The notes: generated from the letters alone by a model not told the origin. A stretch of DNA of 64,000 nucleotides from Saprospiraceae bacterium (GCA_016714985.1 JADKBS010000022.1:62001-126000), one strand, 5' to 3'; positions 47,247 to 56,608 are shown, counted from the first letter of the stretch. Made by a program: numbers and translations.

Positions 47247-48265
47247 TCAAGGGTTGGTACTCAGCGTCATTTCAACTAAAAACCAATCCCCTTCTTTATT
47301 GATTTTCAACTCGTGCCTACCCGGATAGAGCAACTCCAACCGGCGTTGCACGTTCCGAATCCCGATGCCTGAGGCACTGTCTTTGTCTTCGCTCGACTCG
47401 CCCGACACCTTGTTTTTCACTGCGAAAGAAAGGGATTTTTCAGATATAGCCAACTGTACATCTATTACAGGGTTCAGAATCATCCCCACCCCATGCTTAA
47501 AGGCATTTTCAACGAAAGGAATCATCAACATGGGTTCGATGAGTTGGGGCCAGGTGTGCCGTTCAGCTCCAGCCGGATGTCCACATCTTCTTCGAACCTG
47601 ATTTTTTGCAAATCCACGTAATTTTTGAGGTATTCTACTTCTTTTTCCAGCGGCACTTGTTTGTCGGTAGATTCGTACAGCATGTATCGCATGAGTTCAG
47701 AGAGTTTTATGGTGACTGGTTCAGCAAGGCTTGATTTTGAACGGATGAGGTAAACAATGCTGTTCAATACGTTGAAAATAAAATGTGGGCTGATTTGGGA
47801 ACGCAAGAACGAGAGTTCCGACTTGAGTCGCTCTTCCTGCTCCTGAGCCCTCATTTTCTCTTGTTCCAACAAAAGGGTAATGAACCCATAACCCGTACTG
47901 ATGGCAGTCACAAATATAACTGGAACAATGGCCCAAAAAATACTGAAATGGTGCCTGAAAAGGTGGTGTGGAATTGTCCATTCCTTAAGAAACATCTGGA
48001 TCACGGCAAATACCAAAATCAACCCAACCAAAGACAACAGGTAGAAAGGCATTCCTCGCTTTTTGAATACATAAGGCACGAGCCACTCAGAATTGATGAG
48101 GAAAAGCGGAATATTGGTAAGCGTAACGGGAATGATGGCGATGGAAAAATTGTAGGCCCGCTCGTTGTCACCTGAATTAATGATGGGCAATCCAATCCAA
48201 ACCGACCACAACACAACATGGAAGATGAAGCGGAACAAAGCATTGGATGGTATTTTTTTTGCCAA
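47247..48265 (-). CDS. LytS-type sensor histidine kinase (frameshifted)
   Basis: About 340 residues. The N-terminal half has four hydrophobic segments (FHVVLWSVWIGLPI, FSIAIIPVTLTNIPLFL, FYLLSLVGLILVFAVI, FWAIVPVIFVTAIST). The His_kinase box reads LRSQISPHFIFNVLNSIVYL with the phospho-accepting His. YLKNYVDLQKIRFEEDV and, in the other frame, MLMIPFVENAFKHG (N-box) and GIGIRNVQRRLELLY (G-box) complete the ATPase. The frame breaks at the run of four G (47546-47549); one more base would join LNGTPGP to QLIEP. It probably signals to the LytTR regulator at 44354. Confidence 0.87.
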
Positions 48266-48652
48266 AACTGTGGGTTTTAAATAAATGACTCAAGATGCAA
48301 AGCTAACATGTACCGAATTCATGCGCTTTGCAGTGGCGATGAATGATTTGAATGTGCAGATATATTGGTAGGTTTCAGCTTTTATAGCTGCAAAATCACC
48401 AAAATCGGCCTTACTTGCTGTTTCATCTTCACAAACCCTACTATTGCCGATAACCAATTGGCGGTTCATGCGTTTAGCTTTCCTTTGTCTTTAAGAAGTT
48501 TTAGTCCTTTGACATTTCTGTGGAAATCCAAGAAATCAACATTTTAGGTTCAGGAAAAAAAATCAATTTTTCTCCCCCAACCACCGCTATATCAGTTTCA
48601 TTCTGCCCACAACAATTGTCAAAAAACGGAAATTTTTCACCTAACTGTTATC
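48266..48652. other. Intergenic region upstream of the outer-membrane receptor
   Basis: 387 bp between divergent genes. AT-rich and without a convincing gene. The sole structure seen is a weak inverted repeat GAAAAAAAATCAATTTTTCTC near 48557-48577. No TAnnTTTG element was found with good placement. The promoters of both flanking genes must lie here. Confidence 0.45.
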
Positions 48653-51358
48653 ATGAAAAAAACGATTCGCATTCAGCGGCAGCCTTTGTTCAATTTACTT
48701 ACCGCTATTTTCATAGCATTGATAGCTCCGCAATTGGCAGCCCAAAACTGGCCTGGTGCGCCCGGCGGCGGAGCACCCGGCGCAGGAAAGGGGGGACCCT
48801 CCCAAATGAACATCGGCCGGTTCTATGGAAAAATAGTGGACGAAAACAAAAAAGGAGTAGGCTATGCAACAGTGGAGCTGTACGGCATGGCATTCGACAC
48901 CATCACCAAAACGATGAAGGAAAGGTTAATCGCTGGCCAAATCACTGAAGAAAACGGCGACTTCAACCTTGAAAAACTACCTATCGTTGGAGAGTTCAAC
49001 TTGAAAATCTCTTTTATCGGATTCGCAGAGGTTACCCAAAAAGTAAGTTTTGGCATCAAGCCGCCTACAGGAGGAGCACCAGGAGGAGCACCAGGAGGAG
49101 CACCAGGAGGAGCACCTGGCGGTGGCATGCCCGGCGGCGGATTCCCAATGGGTGGCGCAGGTTTTGACAAAGACTTGGGCAATATCAAGTTGTCGGCTGA
49201 AGCTACCACCTTGAGCGAGGTGACCGTGACTGCCCAATCTGCCCAAACCACGCTTGCCCTTGACAAAAAAGTATATCGTGTGGACAAAGACGCCTCTACT
49301 GCTGGTGGCAATGCCCAAGATGCTTTGAGGAACGTGCCATCCCTGAGTGTTGACCTCGATGGCAATGTATCGCTGCGAAATGGCGCCCCTCAAATCTTCG
49401 TAGATGGCCGTCCGACCACCCTCAGCCTTGACCAAATCAGCGCCGATGCTATCGAAAGCGTGGAGGTCATCACCAACCCATCCGCCAAGTTCGATGCAGG
49501 TGGAGGCACTGCTGGCATCATCAACATCGTTTTGAAGAAAGAAAAACGCCTCGGTTACAACGGCAACGTGCGGGCTGGAACCGATACCCGTACTGGTTAC
49601 AATGCCGGTGGCGATGTGAACGCAAGGGCAGAAAAAACCAACCTGTTCATCAGTGGCAATTTTAACCGCATGAAGGGTTACTCAGAAGGGGAAACCTACC
49701 GGGATAATTTTGCCAGCCTTAGCACGCCCAGGGTCTTCTCCACACAAATCGTTGACAATACGATGGAAGGTTATTTCATAAATGGACGGACTGGCTTTGA
49801 TTGGTTCATGGACAACAGAAACACATTAACCCTTTCGGGTAGCTTGACCCGGGGCCATTTCGAGCCATTCGATGAGCTGACGGTCAGGGCCGACACTTTT
49901 GCCGCAGACAACAATGCCATCGTCAACTACAGCTCCTATGTCCGAAACTCCACCCAGGACCGAAATTTCCGCAACTTGGGCGCATCGGCACAGTTCAAGC
50001 ACCTCTTTCCAAAAGAAGGAGCCGAATGGACTGCCGACGTGAACTACAACCGCACCAAGTTCTTTGGCGAGAGCAATTTTGAAACGCTGTATGAAGGTGG
50101 GGTGACCAGCATTGAAAGGCAAGATGGCGATGGACGGGGTTCTTTCATTACCGCGCAAACTGATTTTGTGAACCCACTCAACAAACAAATGAAGTTGGAA
50201 GGTGGCCTTAGGGCTTCGCTTCGTGATAACACCAACGAACAAAGTAATTTTTACACAGACCGAAACACAGGAGAGGAGGTACAAGTAACCAGCCTTGCCG
50301 ACAAGTTTAAATTCAACGATGATGTATTTGCAGCTTATGCCCAGTTCAACCACCAGTTCCCTACCTGGGGCTACCAGGTTGGCTTGCGGGCAGAGAGCAG
50401 CATTTACAATGGCGCCTTGCTTGACCGTGACTCTTCCTTCACCATTGCCTATCCGCTGAGCCTATTCCCCAGTGTGTTTTTGACGAAAAAACTGAACGAC
50501 GAGGACAATCTTCAGTTTGCCTACACCAGACGAATCAACCGACCGAACTTCTTCCAGACCATGCCATTCACGGACTTCTCCGATTCGCTGAACCTCCGCC
50601 GAGGCAACCCTGAATTGATCCCTGAGTTCATGAACTCATTGGAACTCACTTATCAAAATATTTTCGCTAAAGGTCACAACCTTTTAGTATCTGTCTATTA
50701 TAAACGAGCCAGTAACTTGATTAGCAGTTTCCTAAAGACGGAATACAATGATGACCTAAATCGTGAGGTAGTCGTGACCACTTACGCCAATTCAAACAGC
50801 AGCCAAGCCTACGGAGCCGAGGCAACCATGAAAAACAGCCTTTTCAACATGCTTGACCTGACTACCAATATCAATGTATATCAATCAAATGTGGATGCAA
50901 CCAACGTAGAAGCTGGCCTTAAAATCGAACAACTAAGTTGGTTTGTCAAAGAGATTCTGCAATTGAAACTGCCCAAAGGCTTCACGATTCAACTTTCCGG
51001 CGAGTACCGAAGCAGGGCTTCCTTCACGCCTGACAGTGGCAACCGCATGCCTTGGATGCCTGGCCCAACCAATACAGCCCAAGGTTATACCCTTGACAAC
51101 TGGTTCGTGGATGCCTCCATCCGCAAAGAAGTATTGAACAAAAAAGGTACGATTACGCTCAATGTCAATGACATCTTCAAAACGAGAAGGAGTGGTGCCT
51201 ACACGGAGTCCAATTTCTTCATCCAAGAGCAATACCGCTACCGGGATGCCCAGATTTTCCGCCTCAACTTCTCTTACCGCTTTGGTAAAATGGACGCCTC
51301 GCTATTCAAGCGCAAGAACATGCGCATGAACATGCAGGGGAATGACATGATGGGTTAG
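48653..51358 (+). CDS. Outer-membrane TonB-dependent-receptor-like protein (CarboxypepD_reg + plug + barrel)
   Basis: A 901-residue outer-membrane protein. Signal peptide: LFNLLTAIFIALIAPQLAAQ. A carboxypeptidase-regulatory-like domain follows (residues ~60-140: GRFYGKIVDENKKGVGYATV). A Gly/Ala/Pro hinge of four GGAP units (~140-160) leads to the plug (SEVTVTAQSA, DALRNVPSLSVDLDGNVSLR, IESVEVITNPSAKFDAGG) and to an outer-membrane barrel of the OMP_b-brl_3 type ending in a typical aromatic strand (FRLNFSYRFG). Substrate unknown. No SusD-like partner follows, so it is not a SusC/D pair. Confidence 0.9.
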   Translation: MKKTIRIQRQPLFNLLTAIFIALIAPQLAAQNWPGAPGGGAPGAGKGGPSQMNIGRFYGKIVDENKKGVGYATVELYGMAFDTITKTMKERLIAGQITEENGDFNLEKLPIVGEFNLKISFIGFAEVTQKVSFGIKPPTGGAPGGAPGGAPGGAPGGGMPGGGFPMGGAGFDKDLGNIKLSAEATTLSEVTVTAQSAQTTLALDKKVYRVDKDASTAGGNAQDALRNVPSLSVDLDGNVSLRNGAPQIFVDGRPTTLSLDQISADAIESVEVITNPSAKFDAGGGTAGIINIVLKKEKRLGYNGNVRAGTDTRTGYNAGGDVNARAEKTNLFISGNFNRMKGYSEGETYRDNFASLSTPRVFSTQIVDNTMEGYFINGRTGFDWFMDNRNTLTLSGSLTRGHFEPFDELTVRADTFAADNNAIVNYSSYVRNSTQDRNFRNLGASAQFKHLFPKEGAEWTADVNYNRTKFFGESNFETLYEGGVTSIERQDGDGRGSFITAQTDFVNPLNKQMKLEGGLRASLRDNTNEQSNFYTDRNTGEEVQVTSLADKFKFNDDVFAAYAQFNHQFPTWGYQVGLRAESSIYNGALLDRDSSFTIAYPLSLFPSVFLTKKLNDEDNLQFAYTRRINRPNFFQTMPFTDFSDSLNLRRGNPELIPEFMNSLELTYQNIFAKGHNLLVSVYYKRASNLISSFLKTEYNDDLNREVVVTTYANSNSSQAYGAEATMKNSLFNMLDLTTNINVYQSNVDATNVEAGLKIEQLSWFVKEILQLKLPKGFTIQLSGEYRSRASFTPDSGNRMPWMPGPTNTAQGYTLDNWFVDASIRKEVLNKKGTITLNVNDIFKTRRSGAYTESNFFIQEQYRYRDAQIFRLNFSYRFGKMDASLFKRKNMRMNMQGNDMMG
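49070..49117 (+). repeat. 12-bp coding minisatellite (GGAP x4)
   Basis: Three identical copies of GGAGGAGCACCA and a fourth ending in CT, in frame, within the hinge of the receptor. Copy number changes would alter the hinge length without a frameshift. Confidence 0.9.
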
Positions 51359-51399
51359 GAGGGATGAGGTATGAGGTGTGGAGGTATGGAGGTATGCAG
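51357..51399. repeat. GAGGTATG-type 8-bp array
   Basis: Starts at the stop codon of the receptor gene: GAGGGATGAGGTATGAGG then TGTGGAGGTATGGAGGTATG. Five degenerate units. Confidence 0.6.
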
Positions 51400-51501
51400 C
51401 AGATGAAATAATTTAAGTTTCGGAGTACCTTGGCCTTCTGAAATAACAGTCTTTCCTGGGCCGCCTGCTAGGAAAAACATTCTTGAATAGTTTAAAATAT
51501 C

Positions 51502-51605
51502 CACTAGAGGGTGTTTTTGGGGAATTTAATTTCCAAAAACACAAGGGAGGAGAGCGAAAAAATGAAATTTTTTCGCTCTCCTCCCACACCCTCCAAAGTA
51601 GATGC
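51502..51605 (-). mobile_element. Double-hairpin MITE, copy 5 (shortened)
   Basis: A 104 bp copy in inverse orientation. Read on the minus strand it begins GCATCTACTTTGGAGGG, has a hairpin A identical in sequence to copy 1 over its 18-bp stem, and a shortened hairpin B. Its other end is eroded (CACTAGAGGG). Exact 8-bp direct repeats AAAATATC flank it (51494-51501 and 51606-51613). The right repeat ends 4 bp before the ATG at 51618. Confidence 0.85.
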
Positions 51606-51617
51606 AAAATATCAGCC

Positions 51618-52088
51618 ATGAAAAAGAAGATCCTACTTGGGTTATTGGCCATATTGATCGTCATCCAATTCATAAAGCCTGCCCGAAACTTGTCCAATGA
51701 CGAGACCTATGGCCTTTCAACAAAGTACACCGTTCCAGCGGATGTGCAGGCCATCCTGAAGGTAGCTTGCAACGACTGCCATTCCAATCAAACTGAATAC
51801 CCTTGGTACGCCGATTGGCAACCTGGCGCCTGGTGGCTCAACAGCCACGTGAAAGGTGGGAAGAAGCACCTCAATTTCTCGGAATTCACCAAACTGCCCA
51901 TAGCCGTTCAGAACCACAAGTTTGAAGAAACCATTGAATTCGTGAAAGAAAAGAAAATGCCCATTTCGAGCTATACTTGGTTCGGCCTACACCCCGAAGC
52001 AAAGCTGACAGATGAACAGCGGGCTACGTTGACTGCTTGGGCGCAGGCGAACATGGATATGCTGAAATCAAGTTACCCCCGCCGATAG
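51618..52088 (+). CDS. Haem-binding domain protein (monohaem, membrane-anchored)
   Basis: A 156-residue protein with an N-terminal membrane anchor (ILLGLLAILIVIQFIKPARN). A single haem-binding motif is present as VACNDCHSNQTEYPWYA (C51, C54, H55), which is the signature of the Haem_bd family (PF14376-like). KMPISSYTWFGLHPEAKLT and a terminal helix (QRATLTAWAQANMD) complete the domain. It is expected on the periplasmic side. ATG at 51618; the frame remains open upstream only through the MITE copy. Role unknown, perhaps electron transfer. Confidence 0.85.
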   Translation: MKKKILLGLLAILIVIQFIKPARNLSNDETYGLSTKYTVPADVQAILKVACNDCHSNQTEYPWYADWQPGAWWLNSHVKGGKKHLNFSEFTKLPIAVQNHKFEETIEFVKEKKMPISSYTWFGLHPEAKLTDEQRATLTAWAQANMDMLKSSYPRR

Positions 52089-52138
52089 TTTGGTTTTGAA
52101 AAGGGAAAAAGGATGAATGGAAACTAAATCAAAACCAA

Positions 52139-52177
52139 AGCCCAATTCAGTCATCAGCTGAATTGGGCTTTTTTTTG
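52139..52177 (+). terminator. Intrinsic terminator of the haem-binding gene
   Basis: AGCCCAATTCAG and CTGAATTGGGCT pair over 12 bp around TCATCAG-type loop bases, followed by a run of T. Confidence 0.85.
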
Positions 52178-52465
52178 TCAAGACCATTACTTTTCCTGCA
52201 ATTTCTCAAATACACAAAATCAAAACCAATGAAAAATAATGCAGTAAAATTCAAAATAATCGTTGGAATGAAACGATAAATTATAGTGTATTCAAATTTA
52301 TATTTCAATTCTTTACTAAAACACCTTTCGATTCCTCTCTCATTTTGATACCTTGCAGACATTTATTTCGAAAAAAAATAAATACTCGTAGGGGTGAGCT
52401 AGCCAACCTGTGTCTATTAAGTCGTAAACCCAATTTCGTTTTCACAGTTTGAAAAATTAAGCGAC
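52178..52465. other. AT-rich spacer before the Crp/Fnr gene
   Basis: 288 bp, strongly AT-rich. A 71-codon frame on the minus strand is present but has no family resemblance or good start context and is not annotated. No further structure recognised. Confidence 0.4.
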
Positions 52466-53156
52466 ATGACAGCAGTAACTACACTAAATAGCATTGCCCC
52501 AATTACAGACTTCCCGCTTTTTGACTGCCTTACACAAGAGGAAAAATTCAGGCTGGAATCAATGGCTGAATACAAGGTCAAACCTAAATTCAGCTATATC
52601 TACCTACCCGATGAGGCATCCGATCAGATTTACTTCCTAGCCAAGGGCATCGTGAAAATTGCCATGCACTCCGACGATGGCAAGGAAATCATCAAGTCCC
52701 TGTTCCAACCCTTGGCCATGTTCGGCGAGCTTGGAATCATCGGCGAGACAAGACGCCAAGACTTGGCACAAGCCCTTCGGGAAGAAGTTCATATCTTATT
52801 CCGTGAAGGTTGAAGATTTGAAAAAACTGATGCGCCTGAATTTCAATTTATGCGACCGCATCATGACATTATTTGGAAACCGCTTGATGAGGGCTGAAAG
52901 CAAATTGGAGTCGCTGATTTTCAAAGATGCCCGCACCCGTATCGTGGAGTTCATCAAGGATTCTGTATCGAGGAGTGGCCGCAAGGTAGGCTTGGAAATG
53001 CTTCTGAAGCATTCCTTGACCCACCAAGACATCGCCAATATCACCTGCACCTCCCGCCAAACGGTGACGCTGGTGCTCAACGAACTACGAAAGTCTGACC
53101 TGATATACTTCAACCGTGGCAAAATCCTCGTAAGGGACATGACCCGGCTCGCTTGA
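52466..53156 (+). CDS. Crp/Fnr-family transcription regulator (frameshifted)
   Basis: About 230 residues. The N-terminal cyclic-nucleotide-binding-like domain has FPLFDCLTQEEKFRLESM, YLPDEASDQIYFLAKGIVKI, GKEIIKSLFQPLAMFGELGI. A helical dimer segment (LMRLNFNLCDRIMTLFGNRL) and the HTH_Crp domain follow: LTHQDIANITCTSRQTVTLV, LNELRKSDLIYFNRGKI. One extra base near 52795-52800 (VHIL.SVKVEDL) breaks the frame. No cysteine cluster for an FNR-type iron-sulfur centre is seen at the N-terminus. Bacteroidota regulators of this type respond to varied signals; the ligand is unknown. Confidence 0.87.
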
Positions 53157-53190
53157 CTTAAATTGCTTTCTCTCTACATATCTAAAAACA

Positions 53191-53215
53191 AAAAGGCTGC
53201 CCAAGGGCAGCCTTT
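53191..53215. terminator. Bidirectional terminator between Crp/Fnr and pntB
   Basis: AAAAGGCTGCCC, AA, GGGCAGCCTTT; A- and T-runs lie on both sides. It separates convergent genes. Confidence 0.8.
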
Positions 53216-53263
53216 CTTGTTTTAGGCAGTATAAATTTGATTGTTCATCATTCATCATTTCAA

Positions 53264-54653
53264 TCAAGTCATTTTCACTTCACCTACCAGCTTCTGCAAC
53301 GTCTCCTTTGCATCGCCAAAAAGCATTTTTGTCTTGCTGTGGAAGAACAAGGGGTTCTCGATGCCCGCATAGCCTGAGCGCATGCTCCGCTTCATCACGA
53401 TGATGTTCTTGGCATCCCACACCTCAATGACCGGCATGCCATAAATTGGGCTGCCAGGGTCATCCTTGGCGCTGGGGTTCACCACATCGTTGGCACCCAC
53501 CACGATCACCACGTCCGTACTGTTCATCATGCCATTGGCGTCTTCCATTTCTACGAGCTTTGGATAAGGCACATCGGCCTCCGCCAACAAGACGTTCATG
53601 TGGCCAGGCATGCGTCCCGCCACTGGGTGGATGGCATAATAAACCTCGACACCCTTATTCTCCAATTGCTTTTCTAAATCATGGCAGATATGCTGTGCTT
53701 GCGCAACAGCCAAGCCATAGCCAGGCACAATGCACACTTTGCTGGCGTAAGCGCAAAGAATGGCTGCATCGGTAAGATTGATTTCCTTCACCACTTGATC
53801 GCCCGTGGCTGCACCTGCCGCCGTCCCGCCCCCGCCGAAAGAGCCGATGATGACGTTCAGCAACGAGCGGTTCATGGCCTTGCACATAAGCACCGTGAGG
53901 ATGGTGCCCGCAGAACCAACCAAGATGCCACCAGTGAGCATGACCTGATTGTGGTACAAAAAGCCACCGAAAGCAGCCGCCATACCTGTCAGGGAGTTGA
54001 GCAGGGAGATGACCACTGGCATGTCTGCCCCGCCGATGGGCATGACGAAGAGCACCCCGTACAACAGACTCAATAGCAGCAAAATCCAGAGTACCGATGG
54101 GCCAAATATAGCTGGCGAGCTAACTGCAACTACCAGCACACAGATGATGACACCAAGCAGCAACAGGTTGAAAATCGTAAGCCATTTGGCAGAAAAGTCC
54201 TTTATTTTTTCATCCAATTTGCCGAAGGCGACCATACTGCCACTAAATGAGATGCTGCCGATGATAAGGCCGAGGAATACCACCAATAGATACATTGCAT
54301 CGCCATCGGGATGAGAATGGTATTCTACGATGGAAATAATGGCCGCACAAGCACCGCCCATCCCATTGAAGAGCGACACCATTTGGGGCATAGCGGTCAT
54401 TTTCACCCGCATGGCCGTCATCCAACCGACCACCGTACCGGCGCCCACGGCCAAGTACAATCCAGCCAATATTGCCGATGCGCTCGCCATTGTGCTCATG
54501 GAAAAGAACAGTGCCCAGAATGGCAAGCCCCATACCAGCCGCTGCCAACAAGTTGCCCTTTCGGGCCGACTCAGGATGGCTCAGTTTTTTTAACCCCACC
54601 ACAAACGTAATGGAGCCGATGAGGTAGGAAAGTTCGAGTAGGAAAGATGTCAT
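53264..54653 (-). CDS. pntB: Proton-translocating NAD(P) transhydrogenase, beta subunit (frameshifted)
   Basis: About 463 residues. The membrane half has many hydrophobic helices (LIGSITFVVGLKKLSHPES, WMTAMRVKMTAMPQMVSLFN, GGACAAI); the C-terminal NADP-binding domain has VCIVPGYGLAVAQAQH, YAIHPVAGRMPGHMNVLLAEA, DVVIVVGANDVVNPSAKDDP and MPVIEVWDAKNIIVMKRSM. One base too many near 54445-54453 interrupts the frame between GWIVLG and VGAGTVVGW. With pntA and the small membrane subunit upstream it forms the complete enzyme, which uses the proton gradient to make NADPH. Confidence 0.94.
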
Positions 54654-54660
54654 TTTTTTA

Positions 54661-54739
54661 GGTGGACGGTGGACGGCGAACGGTGGACGGTGGACAGAGG
54701 TTGTTTGTATCCACCGTCAATCGTCAACCGTTTACCGTT
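54661..54739. repeat. GGTGGAC array with inverted second arm
   Basis: GGTGGACGGTGGACGGCGAA and further units form one arm; CCACCGTCAATCGTCAACCG and units of the same kind, inverted, form the other. Together they fill the whole spacer between pntB and the membrane alpha-2 gene and can fold into a hairpin. Confidence 0.75.
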
Positions 54740-55048
54740 TTACTTTTTCTTTTTAAACATTTCAAGCATCCGATTGGTGACGACAAAGCCGCCAACCACG
54801 TTCAAAGTACCAAGTACAACGGCCAGAAAGCCCAAACTCAGCGCCAAGTAGTCATCGCCCCTGGCATGCCCCATGACAATGATGGCACCAATGATGACCA
54901 CGCCATGAATCGCATTGGCTCCTGACATCAAGGGCGTATGAAGGATGGCCGGAACATTGGAAATCACCTCAATGCCCAAAAAAATTGACAGCACCACGAT
55001 ATAGACCATGTGCTGGTTTTCAAGAAAAAAACTGGCTAATGCATCCAT
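54740..55048 (-). CDS. NAD(P) transhydrogenase, alpha-2 (membrane) subunit
   Basis: A 102-residue membrane protein corresponding to the C-terminal membrane part of E. coli PntA (PntAB in three-subunit enzymes). Three hydrophobic helices: YIVVLSIFLGIEVISN, HGVVIIGAIIVMGHA and LALSLGFLAVVLGTLNVVGG. ISNVPAILHTPLMSGANAIHG is cut from the conserved proton-channel region. Gene order pntA - this gene - pntB on the minus strand is the usual three-subunit operon. Start ATG at 55046-55048. Confidence 0.93.
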   Translation of the reverse strand: MDALASFFLENQHMVYIVVLSIFLGIEVISNVPAILHTPLMSGANAIHGVVIIGAIIVMGHARGDDYLALSLGFLAVVLGTLNVVGGFVVTNRMLEMFKKKK

Positions 55049-55052
55049 GTGA

Positions 55053-55116
55053 AAGGATTGAAGGATTGAAGGATTGAAGGATTGAAGGATTGAAGGATTG
55101 AATTATTAAAGGATTG
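55053..55116. repeat. AAGGATTG 8-bp tandem array
   Basis: Six regular units and one imperfect unit of AAGGATTG fill the whole spacer between the pntA and alpha-2 genes. Confidence 0.9.
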
Positions 55117-55122
55117 AGGGGA

Positions 55123-56253
55123 TTAGGATGTCGCCATCAGGGTTTTTAGCCTTGGGCTAATGACCTCGCCTTGGTGCGTGATGCAAGTACCCTGTACGAT
55201 GTCGTCCTCAAAATTGAGCACCACCTCGCCTTTGGGTGAAAGTATCTTCAAGAAGTTCAGCACGTTCTTGCTGAACATGGCACTGGCATCCCTTGGCACA
55301 GAGGCTGGGAGGCTGGAGTTGCCGATGATTTTCACGCCGTTGTGGACAATGGTCTTGCCGTTTTCGGTCACCTCGCAGTTGCCGCCCGAACTCGCTGCCA
55401 GGTCAATGACCACCGAGCCGGGTTTCATAGCTTCTACGGTTGCTTTGCGGAGCAAAACAGGCGCCTGCCGACCAGGAATCTGCGCCGTACAAATCACCAC
55501 ATCGGCCATGCTGCCATGTTTGTGGACTGCCTCGGCCTGTCGTTGCTTGAACTCATCCGATTGCTCAATGGCATAGCCACCTGCTGCGGCACTTTCTTGG
55601 GCGCCCTCCACGTCCACAAATTTGGCACCGAGACTGAGCACCTCTTCCTTGGCTGCCGTCCGAACGTCAAAAGCCTCCACTACGGCGCCCAGCCGCTTGG
55701 CAGTCGCTATGGCTTGAAGGCCAGCTACACCAGCTCCAAGGATAAGCACCTTGGCAGGCTTGATGGTGCCAGCAGCCGTCATGAACATGGGGAAAAACCC
55801 TACGAACTCATTTGCAGCCAACAGAACCGCCTTGTATCCAGCGACCGTCGCCATACTGGAAAGCACGTCGGAAGCCTGTGCACGGGTGGTCCGGGGTAGC
55901 ATGTCCAAGCTGAATGCCGTCACATTGCTAGCCAATAAAGGCGTTGTCACGTCCCGGTTGGTAAGTGGGTTGTATTGCCCAAGGATCATTTGACCGGCCT
56001 TGAGCTGACTGGTTTGTGAGCTTGTCGGTGGGTTAATTTTGACGATGAGTTCAGCTTTGGAAAGCACTTCGGATTCACTGGTAACCTGAGCGCCTTGGGC
56101 CGTGTAGTCAGCGTCACGGTAACCCGCCCGCTCACCTGCGCCAGCTTCAATATGCACTTCCTTGACACCGAGCTTTAAGAGTGCTGCTGCCGTTTCAGGG
56201 ATGACAGCCACCCGGTTGTCGGCGCTGTCTTCTTTCAAAATGCCTAAAATCAT
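55123..56253 (-). CDS. pntA: NAD(P) transhydrogenase, alpha-1 (NAD-binding) subunit
   Basis: A 376-residue cytoplasmic subunit that binds NAD(H). It has the alanine-dehydrogenase/PNT N-terminal fold (NRVAVIPETAAALLKLG, VHIEAGAGERAGY, LKAGQMILGQYNPL) and the Rossmann domain (VLILGAGVAGLQAIATAKRLG, VEAFDVRTAAKEEVLSLGA, VICTAQIPGRQAPVLL, VVIDLAASSGGNCE). The RQA/D region near the loop that contacts the beta subunit is present. Start ATG at 56251-56253. First gene of the pnt operon. Confidence 0.95.
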   Translation of the reverse strand: MILGILKEDSADNRVAVIPETAAALLKLGVKEVHIEAGAGERAGYRDADYTAQGAQVTSESEVLSKAELIVKINPPTSSQTSQLKAGQMILGQYNPLTNRDVTTPLLASNVTAFSLDMLPRTTRAQASDVLSSMATVAGYKAVLLAANEFVGFFPMFMTAAGTIKPAKVLILGAGVAGLQAIATAKRLGAVVEAFDVRTAAKEEVLSLGAKFVDVEGAQESAAAGGYAIEQSDEFKQRQAEAVHKHGSMADVVICTAQIPGRQAPVLLRKATVEAMKPGSVVIDLAASSGGNCEVTENGKTIVHNGVKIIGNSSLPASVPRDASAMFSKNVLNFLKILSPKGEVVLNFEDDIVQGTCITHQGEVISPRLKTLMATS

Positions 56254-56285
56254 AATGATTAGGGTATGCTTAAAGGAGATTACTT

Positions 56286-56434
56286 GGTTTCAAATTTCTG
56301 GTTCAAGGTTTCAAGGTAGAAGCTGCAAGGTGGTCTTGAAAAATTTGTTTTCCCAGCCGCTTCCACATTCCCCGAAGCCTATTCCTGATTTGGCTGTTGC
56401 TTCGTGAAACCAGAAACCTGAAACTTTTGAAACC
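56286..56434. repeat. GGTTTCAG-array element C (divergent)
   Basis: Left arm GGTTTCAAATTTCTGGTTCA and GGTTTCAAGG; right arm GAAACCAGAAACCTGAAAC. The core is not obviously related to A, B or D. It lies between pntA and the small cytochrome c gene. Confidence 0.55.
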
Positions 56435-56544
56435 CTATTTGCGAGGTTTTTCAAAATCGGGGCTGAAATTAGGTCGAAATTGCAAACATGGCGCTTTCAG
56501 GGCATATTTCTTTTGCTTTTTGCACAACAAATATCAAATTCCAA

Positions 56545-56584
56545 AACAAAAAGGTTCAAGCACCATTTTGGATACCTGAACCTT
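56545..56584 (-). terminator. Terminator of the small cytochrome c gene
   Basis: On the minus strand AAGGTTCAGG pairs with CTTGAACCTT around a 14-nt loop and is followed by TTTTTGTTTTG. Confidence 0.7.
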
Positions 56585-56608
56585 CCTACGAAAAAAGCCG
56601 GGGAATGT

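Noticed and set aside
48551..48600. Further MITE remnant upstream of the receptor gene
   Set aside because: AAAAAAAATCAATTTTTCT followed by CCCCC resembles a worn hairpin, but neither the ends nor flanking repeats can be found.
51483..51617. N-terminal extension of the haem-binding protein
   Set aside because: These codons lie in MITE copy 5; the membrane anchor begins at the ATG at 51618.
52147..52362. 71-codon minus-strand frame
   Set aside because: Overlaps the terminator at 52139-52177, AT-rich, no family resemblance.
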